The notes under the pieces: model-generated
Database searches by the model: none
The model's input: only the letters and a program-made list of their open reading frames with translations
Told to the model about the DNA's origin: nothing
Made by a program: the position numbers and the translations under genes
Part shown: positions 27,015 through 35,849 of the stretch, one piece after another
How the letters are laid out: every line of letters starts with the position of its first letter
Numbering within the stretch: the stretch's first letter is position 1
NCBI GenBank assembly: GCA_051656605.1
Contig: JBOGCF010000017.1
Coordinates: 186,001-250,000, forward strand
Length of the DNA stretch: 64,000 nucleotides
Reading direction: 5' to 3'
Source of the DNA: UBA12018 sp051656605
Lineage (GTDB): Bacteria > Bacteroidota > Bacteroidia > Bacteroidales > CAMTPD01

Positions 27015-27782
27015 ATGATGAATGTAATTATAAATAAACTATTAAAAAATACCCCATCGCAAGACGATAATACATTTAACAATGAAGATGACTTATTTAG
27101 AGCTGATATTATGAGCTCTAATATAGAGGCGTTTGCTTGTTCTAATACGCAATCTTTAATTCTTATCAATTATCAAAAGGGCAATTACTCAGTATTTAAC
27201 TACAACCCTCAACTAAAAAGCTTTTTAGGAAATAAGCATCATCAACTAAACCAAAACACTATATTTGAAGCCATTAACAAGAATGATTCAATAAAAATAG
27301 AGCGATACATTGATGTTATCAACAAACAATTTCACTGCAAACGAAAATATAAAGCAAAAGACTTCTACTTTACTATTCTACTTAGCTATTTCTCGAATCT
27401 AGGAGAATCGGGCTGCTGTATGGATTTTATACCTTTATTGTACAATGAGAAGAAAGAACTTTGTTTTATCCTTTGCAAAGTAGATACAGCTGCTCATGCA
27501 GGAAAGCCTATTTTAAAAAAGCACTGCTCTTCCGAGCAAAAGAAATATGAATATCTTTTAGCAAACAAACGTTTTGTTGAAGATCATAAAGTTAATTTAT
27601 CAAACATTGAGTGTGAAATCCTTAGACTCTCTGGAGAAGGTGAGAAAGAGCATGAAATTGCAGATAAGATGGAACTCTCTTTGACAAATGTGAAGCGATA
27701 TAAAACTCAGATTTTCGAAAAAATGCAAGTTAAGTCAATCTCTGAAGCTATTTATATATCCTACAAAAGAGGTCAGTTATAA
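27015..27782 (+). CDS. LuxR-type HTH regulator (regulator 2 of a pair)
   Basis: 255 residues. The C-terminal HTH (NIECEILRLSGEGEKEHEIA to KSISEAIYISYKRGQL) aligns along its length with that of the upstream gene, down to the closing EAIYxxxK motif, so the two are tandem paralogues. The N-terminal 190 residues are less clearly PAS-like (NYQKGNYSVFNYNPQLKSFL, with DFIPLLYNEKKELCFILCKV later). It sits 17 bases after regulator 1, and the pair ends in a strong terminator. Confidence 0.8.
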   Translation: MMNVIINKLLKNTPSQDDNTFNNEDDLFRADIMSSNIEAFACSNTQSLILINYQKGNYSVFNYNPQLKSFLGNKHHQLNQNTIFEAINKNDSIKIERYIDVINKQFHCKRKYKAKDFYFTILLSYFSNLGESGCCMDFIPLLYNEKKELCFILCKVDTAAHAGKPILKKHCSSEQKKYEYLLANKRFVEDHKVNLSNIECEILRLSGEGEKEHEIADKMELSLTNVKRYKTQIFEKMQVKSISEAIYISYKRGQL

Positions 27783-27790
27783 AAAACAAT

Positions 27791-27822
27791 AGAGCTGCAA
27801 GTGCTTAAATACTTGCAGCTCT
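27791..27822. terminator. Bidirectional terminator, LuxR pair/GH89
   Basis: Perfect 12-bp stem AGAGCTGCAAGT/ACTTGCAGCTCT with an 8-base loop lies between convergent genes. Confidence 0.9.
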
Positions 27823-27833
27823 TTCATTATATT

Positions 27834-30338
27834 TTAATTTAGAAGCATAATATCTCCTGAAATATCTGATCCTTTGATACGAATCTTCAACTCACAACTA
27901 TTGTTTGCTTTCACCCCGTCGGGTAGTGCAACGGAATAAATTGCGAATGCCTGATCTAATCCGATTACTTGAGGCTCTGTCGATGAAAAAGCAACAGCTC
28001 CATCTACTTCTATAGATATCGCAGAAATGGTTGCTGACCCAGATCCATTAAACCGACCTACTTGTATTCCTTTCAGAGAAGCCAATTTACCGGCAGGTAT
28101 TGTAAATACAAAAGACTCATCACTGTTCTGCTTCAACGACCATACTCCTACTCGCTGTTCATTCACCTCTTGTAGCAATGATGGTGTTATAAACGATGTA
28201 AAAGCAATCAGCTCCTGTGCCGTAGTTGCAACATTTGCAGGCTTTTCTACCTCCGATAGTCCTACCGACTGCTCTACCCAATTGCGCTCCCATGCAGCAA
28301 AATCAAAACGTTGATTACTTTTACGTGATGCAAAATAATGCTGCCAACGCGGAAGGTAGTAATCGCGGACTAATCCAGACCACACACGAGCCGAATAGTC
28401 ATCAACAGGAGGCCCCCAGATCGTAACTATTCGTTTGGCATTACTTTCATATTTTGCTTTTAACTCTGGAGTTGCCCCTTGATTACGAGCATAATCAATC
28501 CAACGCTCAAGACTCAATGTAGGATGTGTACTCAGTAATTTATCGATACCTTGTAATACATATTCAAAGTCTTTTTCGTATTTAATTGCAGCTACAGTAT
28601 CTCTATTCAAATAGCATTGATCAATAACCTTAACCAACAATTCGGCTTTCCCTCCTAAGTAAAGCGCTGTAAACTCTGCCAAGTCGACATTATATAATGG
28701 CGAATTTTGCATTTGTGGTGCTGCTTTAGCAAAGCTTTCTAATCCGATAAAAAAGGTTGAATCTAGATTGATACTTCCATTAGTCACACTACCGGGACGA
28801 AACTGCCAATTATAGCGAGGGTGATCCGTAAATGTTCCATATACCGATTTTTGAAGTTGAGACCAACACTCAGCTATCTCTTGAGGGTAACCGCCATAAC
28901 GATTTTGCGAATAGTTTTGGAGCCATTTATTTAAATCTAGCTCTTTATCATTCCATCCGGCATCAGCATATAGCTCGTAAATGATCTCATTATTTTCAAT
29001 TCCCTCAGGAGCTAATCCATGTGCAACCAATTGCCCTTTGTTAGGTGAATGTAAGGCTTCAAGATGACCATTTGCATAAAAATCGAGAACCCCGGTCAAT
29101 CCGGTTTTCCCTCCCATGTTAGGTATCACACTATATACCCAAGGTTTATTATAAAACCCTTTGTAGAACTCCCAATTCACTTCTGAATTCCAAAAATGCT
29201 TGTTATAATCAACCGCAAGGTCGAGTAGCAACATCTTATCATCGGGCACATTCGACACCAATGCTTGAAGTGTTTCATAGTCCCATATATGACGCTGGTA
29301 TCCAAACATCCATCCTTGCATTACCCAGATTGCATCCGGATTGCCTTTCTTTATACTTTGATATACTTTATCGCCATACGAAGCCACTAAATCATAGCGC
29401 TCTTTGGTTCCTTTATCTGGAAATGGAATCTCCATTTCATTAAAGCTATCTACTAAATAACGATCATTCTTTCCAAACTCTTTCTCCCACTCTTTGATAA
29501 AAGCTGTTCCGATTTCACTAAATAAGGGTTCTTGAGGAGAGATCATCCAATTATGAAAAGCTCCTCCCCAGTGAGTTTGAATCAATTCCAACTCTGGATG
29601 CACACGTTTGAAAGCCGGAGGTACAAAACCTGGAAATCCCGGACAAATAGGCTTCATGCCTAATTCTCGCATACGTGTTAATATTTTATGTTGCAGTTTG
29701 ATTTGACCTTCATGCCACTCATCGGTAAGCGGACCATCGATACCGCTGATATTTCCCATTCGCATCCAAGGAAGATGAGCTGGTCCAACAAAATAATTAT
29801 TGATTTCTTCTTTCGTTAATCCCATTTGCTCCCAGACTCTTGCAATAATTGCCTCATAAGCGACCAGAGTCAAAGGCATATCAATCCCATGCAGAGCCAT
29901 CCAATCTATTTCTTGTTCCCAACGAGCCCAATCCCAGTAAGGCATTGTATAACCATAAGTTACAACGTTGAAATTATAATGACTTTCAAATGGTGATATT
30001 ACTGTTTTTGAAGAATTTGTTTGTAGCGTTTTGGGAACATGCAGATTACTTCCCGACCAACTATAGATTCCGAATCCGTTACTCTTTGCGTAATCATAAA
30101 AACCCTTACATAAAGCAGTAGGGCTATTACCTTCAATGTGTAAGATTCCATTATCTACATTGTACGAGAAGTAGGTTTGCTGTTTGTTTTTCTTCAGCTT
30201 AAGTTTTACGGGTAAATTCGTTTGCTGCGTTGCTCGTTCTATAACTTGCAAAGCACTCGAGGTTGAGGGCTTTTGAGCAAACAATGTATTGGTAGCAATA
30301 AAGAGTAAAGCAACAACGAATTGTTTTGTTTTTTTCAT
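27834..30338 (-). CDS. GH89 alpha-N-acetylglucosaminidase (NAGLU family), secreted
   Basis: 834 residues with a signal peptide ending at LFAQ. The three NAGLU parts are present: an N-terminal domain (about 25-115), a barrel domain (about 120-460; GYTMPYWDWARWEQEIDWMA, GFPGFVPPAFKRVHP) and an all-helical C-terminal domain. By comparison with human NAGLU and Clostridium GH89, E301 in DSFNEMEIP is the acid/base and E451 in the NEIIYELYADAGW segment the nucleophile. The family releases alpha-linked GlcNAc, as in heparan sulfate or GlcNAc-alpha-1,4-Gal mucin caps. An AraC regulator gene lies just upstream on the same strand. Confidence 0.94.
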   Translation of the reverse strand: MKKTKQFVVALLFIATNTLFAQKPSTSSALQVIERATQQTNLPVKLKLKKNKQQTYFSYNVDNGILHIEGNSPTALCKGFYDYAKSNGFGIYSWSGSNLHVPKTLQTNSSKTVISPFESHYNFNVVTYGYTMPYWDWARWEQEIDWMALHGIDMPLTLVAYEAIIARVWEQMGLTKEEINNYFVGPAHLPWMRMGNISGIDGPLTDEWHEGQIKLQHKILTRMRELGMKPICPGFPGFVPPAFKRVHPELELIQTHWGGAFHNWMISPQEPLFSEIGTAFIKEWEKEFGKNDRYLVDSFNEMEIPFPDKGTKERYDLVASYGDKVYQSIKKGNPDAIWVMQGWMFGYQRHIWDYETLQALVSNVPDDKMLLLDLAVDYNKHFWNSEVNWEFYKGFYNKPWVYSVIPNMGGKTGLTGVLDFYANGHLEALHSPNKGQLVAHGLAPEGIENNEIIYELYADAGWNDKELDLNKWLQNYSQNRYGGYPQEIAECWSQLQKSVYGTFTDHPRYNWQFRPGSVTNGSINLDSTFFIGLESFAKAAPQMQNSPLYNVDLAEFTALYLGGKAELLVKVIDQCYLNRDTVAAIKYEKDFEYVLQGIDKLLSTHPTLSLERWIDYARNQGATPELKAKYESNAKRIVTIWGPPVDDYSARVWSGLVRDYYLPRWQHYFASRKSNQRFDFAAWERNWVEQSVGLSEVEKPANVATTAQELIAFTSFITPSLLQEVNEQRVGVWSLKQNSDESFVFTIPAGKLASLKGIQVGRFNGSGSATISAISIEVDGAVAFSSTEPQVIGLDQAFAIYSVALPDGVKANNSCELKIRIKGSDISGDIMLLN

Positions 30339-30442
30339 GTTATATTCAGTATATATTTGTCAGGCGCAATAAATGCTGTAAATCAAAAGATCAATCTACA
30401 AAGCAGTAACTATAAACAAATATACACAATTAGAATAAAAAA

Positions 30443-31306
30443 TTACAGTTTATCAACCTCTTCTTGCAATTGCTTTCGATAATCAGAAGGGGTTTTACCA
30501 AACTGAGTTTTGCAAAACCGACTAAAGTGAGCAGGTGATGAGAATCCAAACTCGTCAATTATTGTTGCGAAATCGATTGTTTCAAATGATAGTTTATATT
30601 TGATATGTTTTGCCTTTTGTTTTTGCATCCATTGATAGGCTGGTTCGTCAAACTCTTCGTTAAATTTGCGTTTAAACTTAGATACGCTATATCCTGTCTT
30701 TTGAGCTAATTCTTCTACCGTACGAGCATCTCTGTAATTGCTAAGTACGAGCGCACGAAAATCAATCGACAATCCAAGAATTGGATAAAAGAATTCCGCA
30801 AGTTCTTCTTTGGTATAATATGCTCTATACAATATCATTACCTCATCTGCTTTTAGCTCGTGATAATATTTACAGTTAAGCCCATCAGCTAGACAAAAAG
30901 ACAATAATTCTAAGAATTTTTGCACTGGTTCTTTGATTGATTGAGCACGAAAATTATATGATATACTGTGAGTATGTGAAGCTAGATTTTGCAATGAATA
31001 TTTATTGCATAAGTGAGAAATCTCCGTAAACTTGAATGCCATAACTTTCGTATTATCATATGCAGTTCCATAAACACGTGACGCCTTTGGAAGTAGAATC
31101 ATTTGATTCTCTTCCATCTTACGAACTGAAAATTCGTTATACGCAACTTCAAGTTGACCTTCTAAAACAAATAGAATAACATTGGAAGATATACGCTGAA
31201 CCTCCAACCTCTCCTTTTCTTTGAATTCTCGAAATAAAAAGCCATGCTCTTTGTCTGATACATAATGCGAACAAGAAACATGTTCATCAATATAAAATAA
31301 ACCCAT
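30443..31306 (-). CDS. AraC-family transcriptional regulator
   Basis: 287 residues. The N-terminal half resembles a cupin-like sensing domain (VILFVLEGQLEVAYNEF, MILLPKASRVYG). The last 95 residues are the double helix-turn-helix of AraC/XylS proteins (RTVEELAQKTGYSVSKFKRK, then IIDEFGFSSPAHFSRFCK and FGKTPSDYRK). It is 104 bases upstream of the GH89 gene on the same strand and may control it, though a TATATTTG box in that gap (30424-30417) suggests the GH89 gene also has its own start. It is divergent from the RND efflux operon. Confidence 0.85.
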   Translation of the reverse strand: MGLFYIDEHVSCSHYVSDKEHGFLFREFKEKERLEVQRISSNVILFVLEGQLEVAYNEFSVRKMEENQMILLPKASRVYGTAYDNTKVMAFKFTEISHLCNKYSLQNLASHTHSISYNFRAQSIKEPVQKFLELLSFCLADGLNCKYYHELKADEVMILYRAYYTKEELAEFFYPILGLSIDFRALVLSNYRDARTVEELAQKTGYSVSKFKRKFNEEFDEPAYQWMQKQKAKHIKYKLSFETIDFATIIDEFGFSSPAHFSRFCKTQFGKTPSDYRKQLQEEVDKL

Positions 31307-31523
31307 TACACTTTACAATTACATTAGAAACTAAATCTATATGATTCATTAACTGACGAGACTAAAAGTGAGTTAGTTCACAAATAGTTATTATACAAAT
31401 ATACAAATAGCTAATTATACAATAAAGAATATTAGGAGTTTATAATATACTCTGCTCAAAACGCGACAAAAGCAACAACGTTTAACGCTCTATCTAATAA
31501 AATATCAGGAGTATATACTCTTT

Positions 31524-31562
31524 TCTAATAACATTCTAATATCGCTCTAATTATTTTCTAAC
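31524..31562 (+). promoter_or_regulatory. Four hexamers at exact 11-bp period: candidate response-regulator operator
   Basis: TCTAAT at 31524, 31535 and 31546, then TCTAAC at 31557, each 11 bases apart. They sit just upstream of the -7 box TACCTTTG (31585-31592), where a -33 element would be and where no TTG is seen. OmpR/PhoB-family response regulators bind direct repeats of 11-bp period next to the core promoter, so an activator of that type is the most likely reader. No two-component genes are in the window. Confidence 0.65.
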
Positions 31563-31584
31563 AAGCAGCCTTGCGAAACGACGA

Positions 31585-31592
31585 TACCTTTG
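31585..31592 (+). promoter_or_regulatory. -7 box of RND efflux operon
   Basis: TACCTTTG. Its last three bases (TTG at 31590) open the longest reading frame of the adaptor gene but cannot be the start codon of a message made from this box. Confidence 0.65.
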
Positions 31593-31631
31593 CGACTTGA
31601 AATAAATGAAACGCTAAAGATATTTATCGAC

Positions 31632-32738
31632 ATGATTAAAGGTATACAATTTTGGTATCAGCTTTGTACTGTCTTACTGCTTACATCATGCAGTAATGCC
31701 TCTTCCAAAAAAGAATCAACTCCTTTTGAATTAAAAGGTGATACGATCAAAATTATTGATCAACAGTTTATAGAGCAAAACTTGAAGTTAGGAAAACCAG
31801 ACATTCGCCTATACAGCAAAGAGGTTATCTCTTCTGGCAATGTTCAACCAATTCCTACAGAATTTGCATATATAGCTCCTCCATTTGGTGGTAGAGTCTC
31901 CAAATCATATATATCACTCGGAGAATCAGTACAAAAGGGAATGCCTCTTTTTGAAATTATTTCCCCTGAATTTACAGCTGCTCAAAAGAATTATTTTCAA
32001 GCTCAAACTGCTCGAGATCTTGCAGCTAAAGAATTACAACGTAAAAAAGACCTTTTTCAAAATGGAGTTGGAGCTCAACGAGAGCTAGAAGAGGCTCTTG
32101 GCACACTACTGATTACAGAAAAGGAGTTTGAAAATACTCGTGCGGCTCTTAAGATTTACCACGTTAATCCGGACGAAACAATTTTAGGACAACCTCTTAT
32201 TGTCCGTGCTCCGATCAGCGGAGAAATCATCGAAAATAATATCGTAACCGGACAATATATTAAAAATGAAACAGAAGCTCTTGCTGTTGTTGCCAACCTA
32301 AAAAATGTATGGATCACTGCACAAGTTAAAGAAAAGGATATTCGCTTTATACATGAAGGCGACAATATTATGATTAAAATATCGGCTCTTCCCGACTATG
32401 AAATCAAGGGTCGGGTATACCAAATCGATAAAAGTATGGATGAGTCTACTCGATCAATTCGAGTACTTTCTATCTGCGAAAATAAAGATAAGGCCTTACT
32501 CATTGGCATGTATGCAACAGTACGTTTTATAGACAAACCAACTCCACAAATCCATATACCTGCTACGTCTTTATTACAAGGTGAAAAGTGCAGCTATGTA
32601 CTTGTACAAAAAGAACATCAAATGTTTGTAAAAACGCCTGTTGAAGTTGAATTGATAAAGAACGATTTCGCAATTATTAAACAAGGACTGGAAACCTCAG
32701 ACATAATTGTAAAAGAGGGCGGATATTATTTAAAATGA
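31632..32738 (+). CDS. RND efflux periplasmic adaptor, lipoprotein (CzcB/CusB-like)
   Basis: From the ATG at 31632 the protein is 368 residues and begins with a lipoprotein signal (YQLCTVLLLTSCSNAS, lipobox Cys at residue 20). Starting at the upstream TTG would add 14 residues and spoil the signal peptide. Barrel-sandwich halves (YIAPPFGGRVSKSYISLGES and IVRAPISGEIIENN) flank a helical hairpin, and a beta-barrel with VWITAQVKEKDI follows, as in membrane-fusion proteins. It links the RND pump to the outer-membrane channel. It is first gene of the three-gene operon, six bases before the pump gene. Confidence 0.92.
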   Translation: MIKGIQFWYQLCTVLLLTSCSNASSKKESTPFELKGDTIKIIDQQFIEQNLKLGKPDIRLYSKEVISSGNVQPIPTEFAYIAPPFGGRVSKSYISLGESVQKGMPLFEIISPEFTAAQKNYFQAQTARDLAAKELQRKKDLFQNGVGAQRELEEALGTLLITEKEFENTRAALKIYHVNPDETILGQPLIVRAPISGEIIENNIVTGQYIKNETEALAVVANLKNVWITAQVKEKDIRFIHEGDNIMIKISALPDYEIKGRVYQIDKSMDESTRSIRVLSICENKDKALLIGMYATVRFIDKPTPQIHIPATSLLQGEKCSYVLVQKEHQMFVKTPVEVELIKNDFAIIKQGLETSDIIVKEGGYYLK

Positions 32739-32744
32739 TAAGAC

Positions 32745-35700
32745 ATGAAAAAGAATTTTGCACTTACAATTATACAAAAGAGATGGGTTATTTTATGCTT
32801 GTTTATAATGCTCTGCCTTTTTGGATACTACTCGTTCAAACAACTATCCATAGAGGCTTATCCGGACATTGCCGACGTTACCTCGCAAGTTGTCACCCAA
32901 GTACCTGGATTGGCAGCTGAAGAGATAGAACAACAAATAACAATTCCTCTCGAGAGAGCTCTAAATGGTATTCCCGGATTATATGTAATGCGTAGCAAAA
33001 GTACGTTTGGCTTATCTATGATTACACTTGTTTTCCAAGATGGAATAGAAGACTATTGGAGTAGACAACGTGTACAAGAACGTCTTAATGAAGTAGATCT
33101 TCCTTATGGTGCCGCTCCCGGACTTGACCCATTGACGTCTCCTGTAGGTGAAATATATCGCTACTTGATAGAAAGTAACAACCATTCTCTTCAGGAAATA
33201 ACAGATTTACAAAACTGGGTAATTATCCCGCGAATCAAAGAAATAAGTGGTGTTGCAGACGTAACTAATTTTGGAGGGATCACTAAGCAGTTTCAAATTG
33301 AAATAGATCCTCTAAAACTTGAGCAATACAACTTATCACTTGCTCAAATAACTGATGCTGTAAACAACAACAATGCAAACGTTGGGGGAAGCATTATTAA
33401 TCGGGGTGATCTGGGGTATGTAGTTCGAGGAATTGGTCTCATTGAAAACATCCAAGACTTAGGCCATATTGTTGTCTCTTCGCACAATGGAGTTCCAATT
33501 TATCTTAATGATATCGGATTAGTACGTTATGGCAATTTAGAGCGAAAAGGCACTTTCGGTTATAGTGACCGATCCCGCAACTATTCAGAAAGTATAGAAG
33601 GTATTGTTCTTTTACTGAAACACGAAAACCCTTCTCGGGTTTTGGCTGAAATAAATGAAGCTGTCGACGAGCTGAACAACAAACTTCTTCCTGAAGGTGT
33701 AAATATTCATGCCTTTCTCGATAGAAGTACGTTAGTGAATACAACCCTGAACACTGTATCTAAAACTCTTCTTGAGGGAATGGCTTTAGTCATCATTGTT
33801 TTGATTATTTTCCTTGGAAATTGGCGCGGAGCTTTGCTTGTCTCAATTACGATTCCTACATCATTATTGATTGCATTCATATTAATGCGCTTTACAAACA
33901 TACCGGCCAATTTACTGTCTTTAGGAGCAATCGACTTTGGTATTATTGTAGATGGCGCAATCGTTATGCTTGAAACAATCTTGAAAAAGCGAGAAGATCA
34001 TCCAACGGAATACTTACAAGAACAAAGTATCGCAAAACGAGTGAAAGAGGTTGGAAAGCCTATTATATATTCTACCGTGGTGATTATTATTGCCTACTTG
34101 CCCTTATTCGCCTTCGAACGCGTAGAGAGAAAGCTCTTCACACCAATGGCATTTACTATGAGTTATGCAATGTTTGGCGCGCTATTGGTTGCATTATTAT
34201 TAATTCCAGGATTAGCCTTTGTCATTTATCGTAAACCTAAAAAGCTATATCAAAACAAATGGCTGGATATTTTAAAAGAAAAGTATACTAATGCAATTGA
34301 TTTTATTCTATCTAAACCTCTGAGTATTCTTGTACCGTCGTTGCTTATACTTGTTGCAGGCATTGGTCTTAGCTTCCTTGTTGGAAAAGACTTTTTACCA
34401 ACACTCGACGAAGGTTCAATCTGGTTACAGGTAAATCTTCCTCCCGGCATATCTGTTGAAAAATCGAGAGAACTTTCAGATACACTTCGTGCTCGTACAA
34501 TGAAGTATGATGAAGTTACATACATTGCTGTGCAAGCAGGACGCAACGATGATGGAACAGATCCTTTTACACCTTCTCATTATGAAGTTTCCATTGGTAT
34601 CAAACCATATAATGAGTGGCCAAAAGGAAAGAAAAAAGAAGATTTGATTGAAGAACTAGCCGCAGAGTATGCAACATTACCTGGCTTTAGAGTTGGCTTT
34701 AGTCAGCCGATGATAGATGGTGTAATGGATAAAATATCAGGAGCTCATAGTGAATTGGTCGTAAAAGTTTATGGAAATGATTTTCAAGAAAACAGACGTA
34801 TTGCAGAATCAATTATCGAAACGCTTCGAAATGTAGAAGGTGCTGTTGATTTAGATATAGACCAAGAGCCACCTCTTCCACAACTACAAATTGTAATGAA
34901 TCGTGATGCTATTGCCAGATATGCTTTAAACATCAGTGACGTTGCTGATTTAATTGAGGTTGCAGTCGGAGGAAAGGCTATTGCTCAATTATATCAAAAC
35001 GATCGGATGTATGATATTACCTGTAAGTACAAAGAAGATTCTCGCGATACTCCAGAGAAAATTGGAGCGCTTATGCTTACATCCTCAACAGGTGCAAAAA
35101 TCCCATTAAGCCAAGTTGCAGATATCAAGTTAAGCACCGGTGAAAGCACAATCACTCGAGAAATGAATCGTCGTCATCTTACCGTAAAACTAAATATTCG
35201 CGGAAGAGACCTATCTTCATTTCTGGATGACGCCCAAAAAGCGATTAAACAAAATGTACATTACGATACTAAAAATTTCTCTATCAAATGGGGAGGACAA
35301 TTTGAAAACCAAAAACGAGCCTATTCGCACCTTGCAATAATTGTACCAATAGCATTGATGCTCATGTTTATTTTATTATATGCAACATTCGGAAAGGTAA
35401 GACAAGCCGGCCTGGTACTACTCATTGTTCCCCTTGCTTTATTTGGCGGAATGCTTGCACTTAATGTTAGAGGAATGACTCTAAATGTTTCTTCATCTGT
35501 TGGTTTTATTGCCATGTTTGGACTTTCAATACAGAACGGAATTATAATGGTCTCACATATTAATGGGTTACGCGCACAAGGCTTCCCCTTACGCGACTCG
35601 GTATTACTCGGTGCAAAACATCGCTTCCGCCCAATTTTAATGACATCTATAACAACTATTTTAGGTCTTCTTCCTGCGTCTCTTGCTACCGGTATTGGTA

Positions 35701-35849
35701 GTGATGTACAAAGACCTCTGGCAACTGTAATTGTGTATGGGTTGATGTTTGCCACATTAATTTCAATGTTTATTCTTCCTTCCATATATTTTTTATGGGA
35801 AAAGAAATATGATAAATACTCTAATACAACAAACAATGAATCATTCTAA
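32745..35849 (+). CDS. Heavy-metal RND efflux pump (CzcA/CusA family)
   Basis: 1034 residues with the RND architecture: one helix, a large periplasmic loop, six helices, then a second loop and the last helices. The start QKRWVILCLFIMLCLFGYYS to YPDIADVTSQVVTQVPG is typical of heavy-metal efflux members. The helix-4 motif DFGIIVDGAIVMLE holds D397, D403 and E410, with the same spacing as the CzcA proton-relay residues D402, D408 and E415, which favours divalent metals (Zn, Co, Ni, Cd) over the Cu/Ag pumps. It probably works with the adaptor and the TolC-like gene that follows. Confidence 0.93.
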   Translation: MKKNFALTIIQKRWVILCLFIMLCLFGYYSFKQLSIEAYPDIADVTSQVVTQVPGLAAEEIEQQITIPLERALNGIPGLYVMRSKSTFGLSMITLVFQDGIEDYWSRQRVQERLNEVDLPYGAAPGLDPLTSPVGEIYRYLIESNNHSLQEITDLQNWVIIPRIKEISGVADVTNFGGITKQFQIEIDPLKLEQYNLSLAQITDAVNNNNANVGGSIINRGDLGYVVRGIGLIENIQDLGHIVVSSHNGVPIYLNDIGLVRYGNLERKGTFGYSDRSRNYSESIEGIVLLLKHENPSRVLAEINEAVDELNNKLLPEGVNIHAFLDRSTLVNTTLNTVSKTLLEGMALVIIVLIIFLGNWRGALLVSITIPTSLLIAFILMRFTNIPANLLSLGAIDFGIIVDGAIVMLETILKKREDHPTEYLQEQSIAKRVKEVGKPIIYSTVVIIIAYLPLFAFERVERKLFTPMAFTMSYAMFGALLVALLLIPGLAFVIYRKPKKLYQNKWLDILKEKYTNAIDFILSKPLSILVPSLLILVAGIGLSFLVGKDFLPTLDEGSIWLQVNLPPGISVEKSRELSDTLRARTMKYDEVTYIAVQAGRNDDGTDPFTPSHYEVSIGIKPYNEWPKGKKKEDLIEELAAEYATLPGFRVGFSQPMIDGVMDKISGAHSELVVKVYGNDFQENRRIAESIIETLRNVEGAVDLDIDQEPPLPQLQIVMNRDAIARYALNISDVADLIEVAVGGKAIAQLYQNDRMYDITCKYKEDSRDTPEKIGALMLTSSTGAKIPLSQVADIKLSTGESTITREMNRRHLTVKLNIRGRDLSSFLDDAQKAIKQNVHYDTKNFSIKWGGQFENQKRAYSHLAIIVPIALMLMFILLYATFGKVRQAGLVLLIVPLALFGGMLALNVRGMTLNVSSSVGFIAMFGLSIQNGIIMVSHINGLRAQGFPLRDSVLLGAKHRFRPILMTSITTILGLLPASLATGIGSDVQRPLATVIVYGLMFATLISMFILPSIYFLWEKKYDKYSNTTNNESF

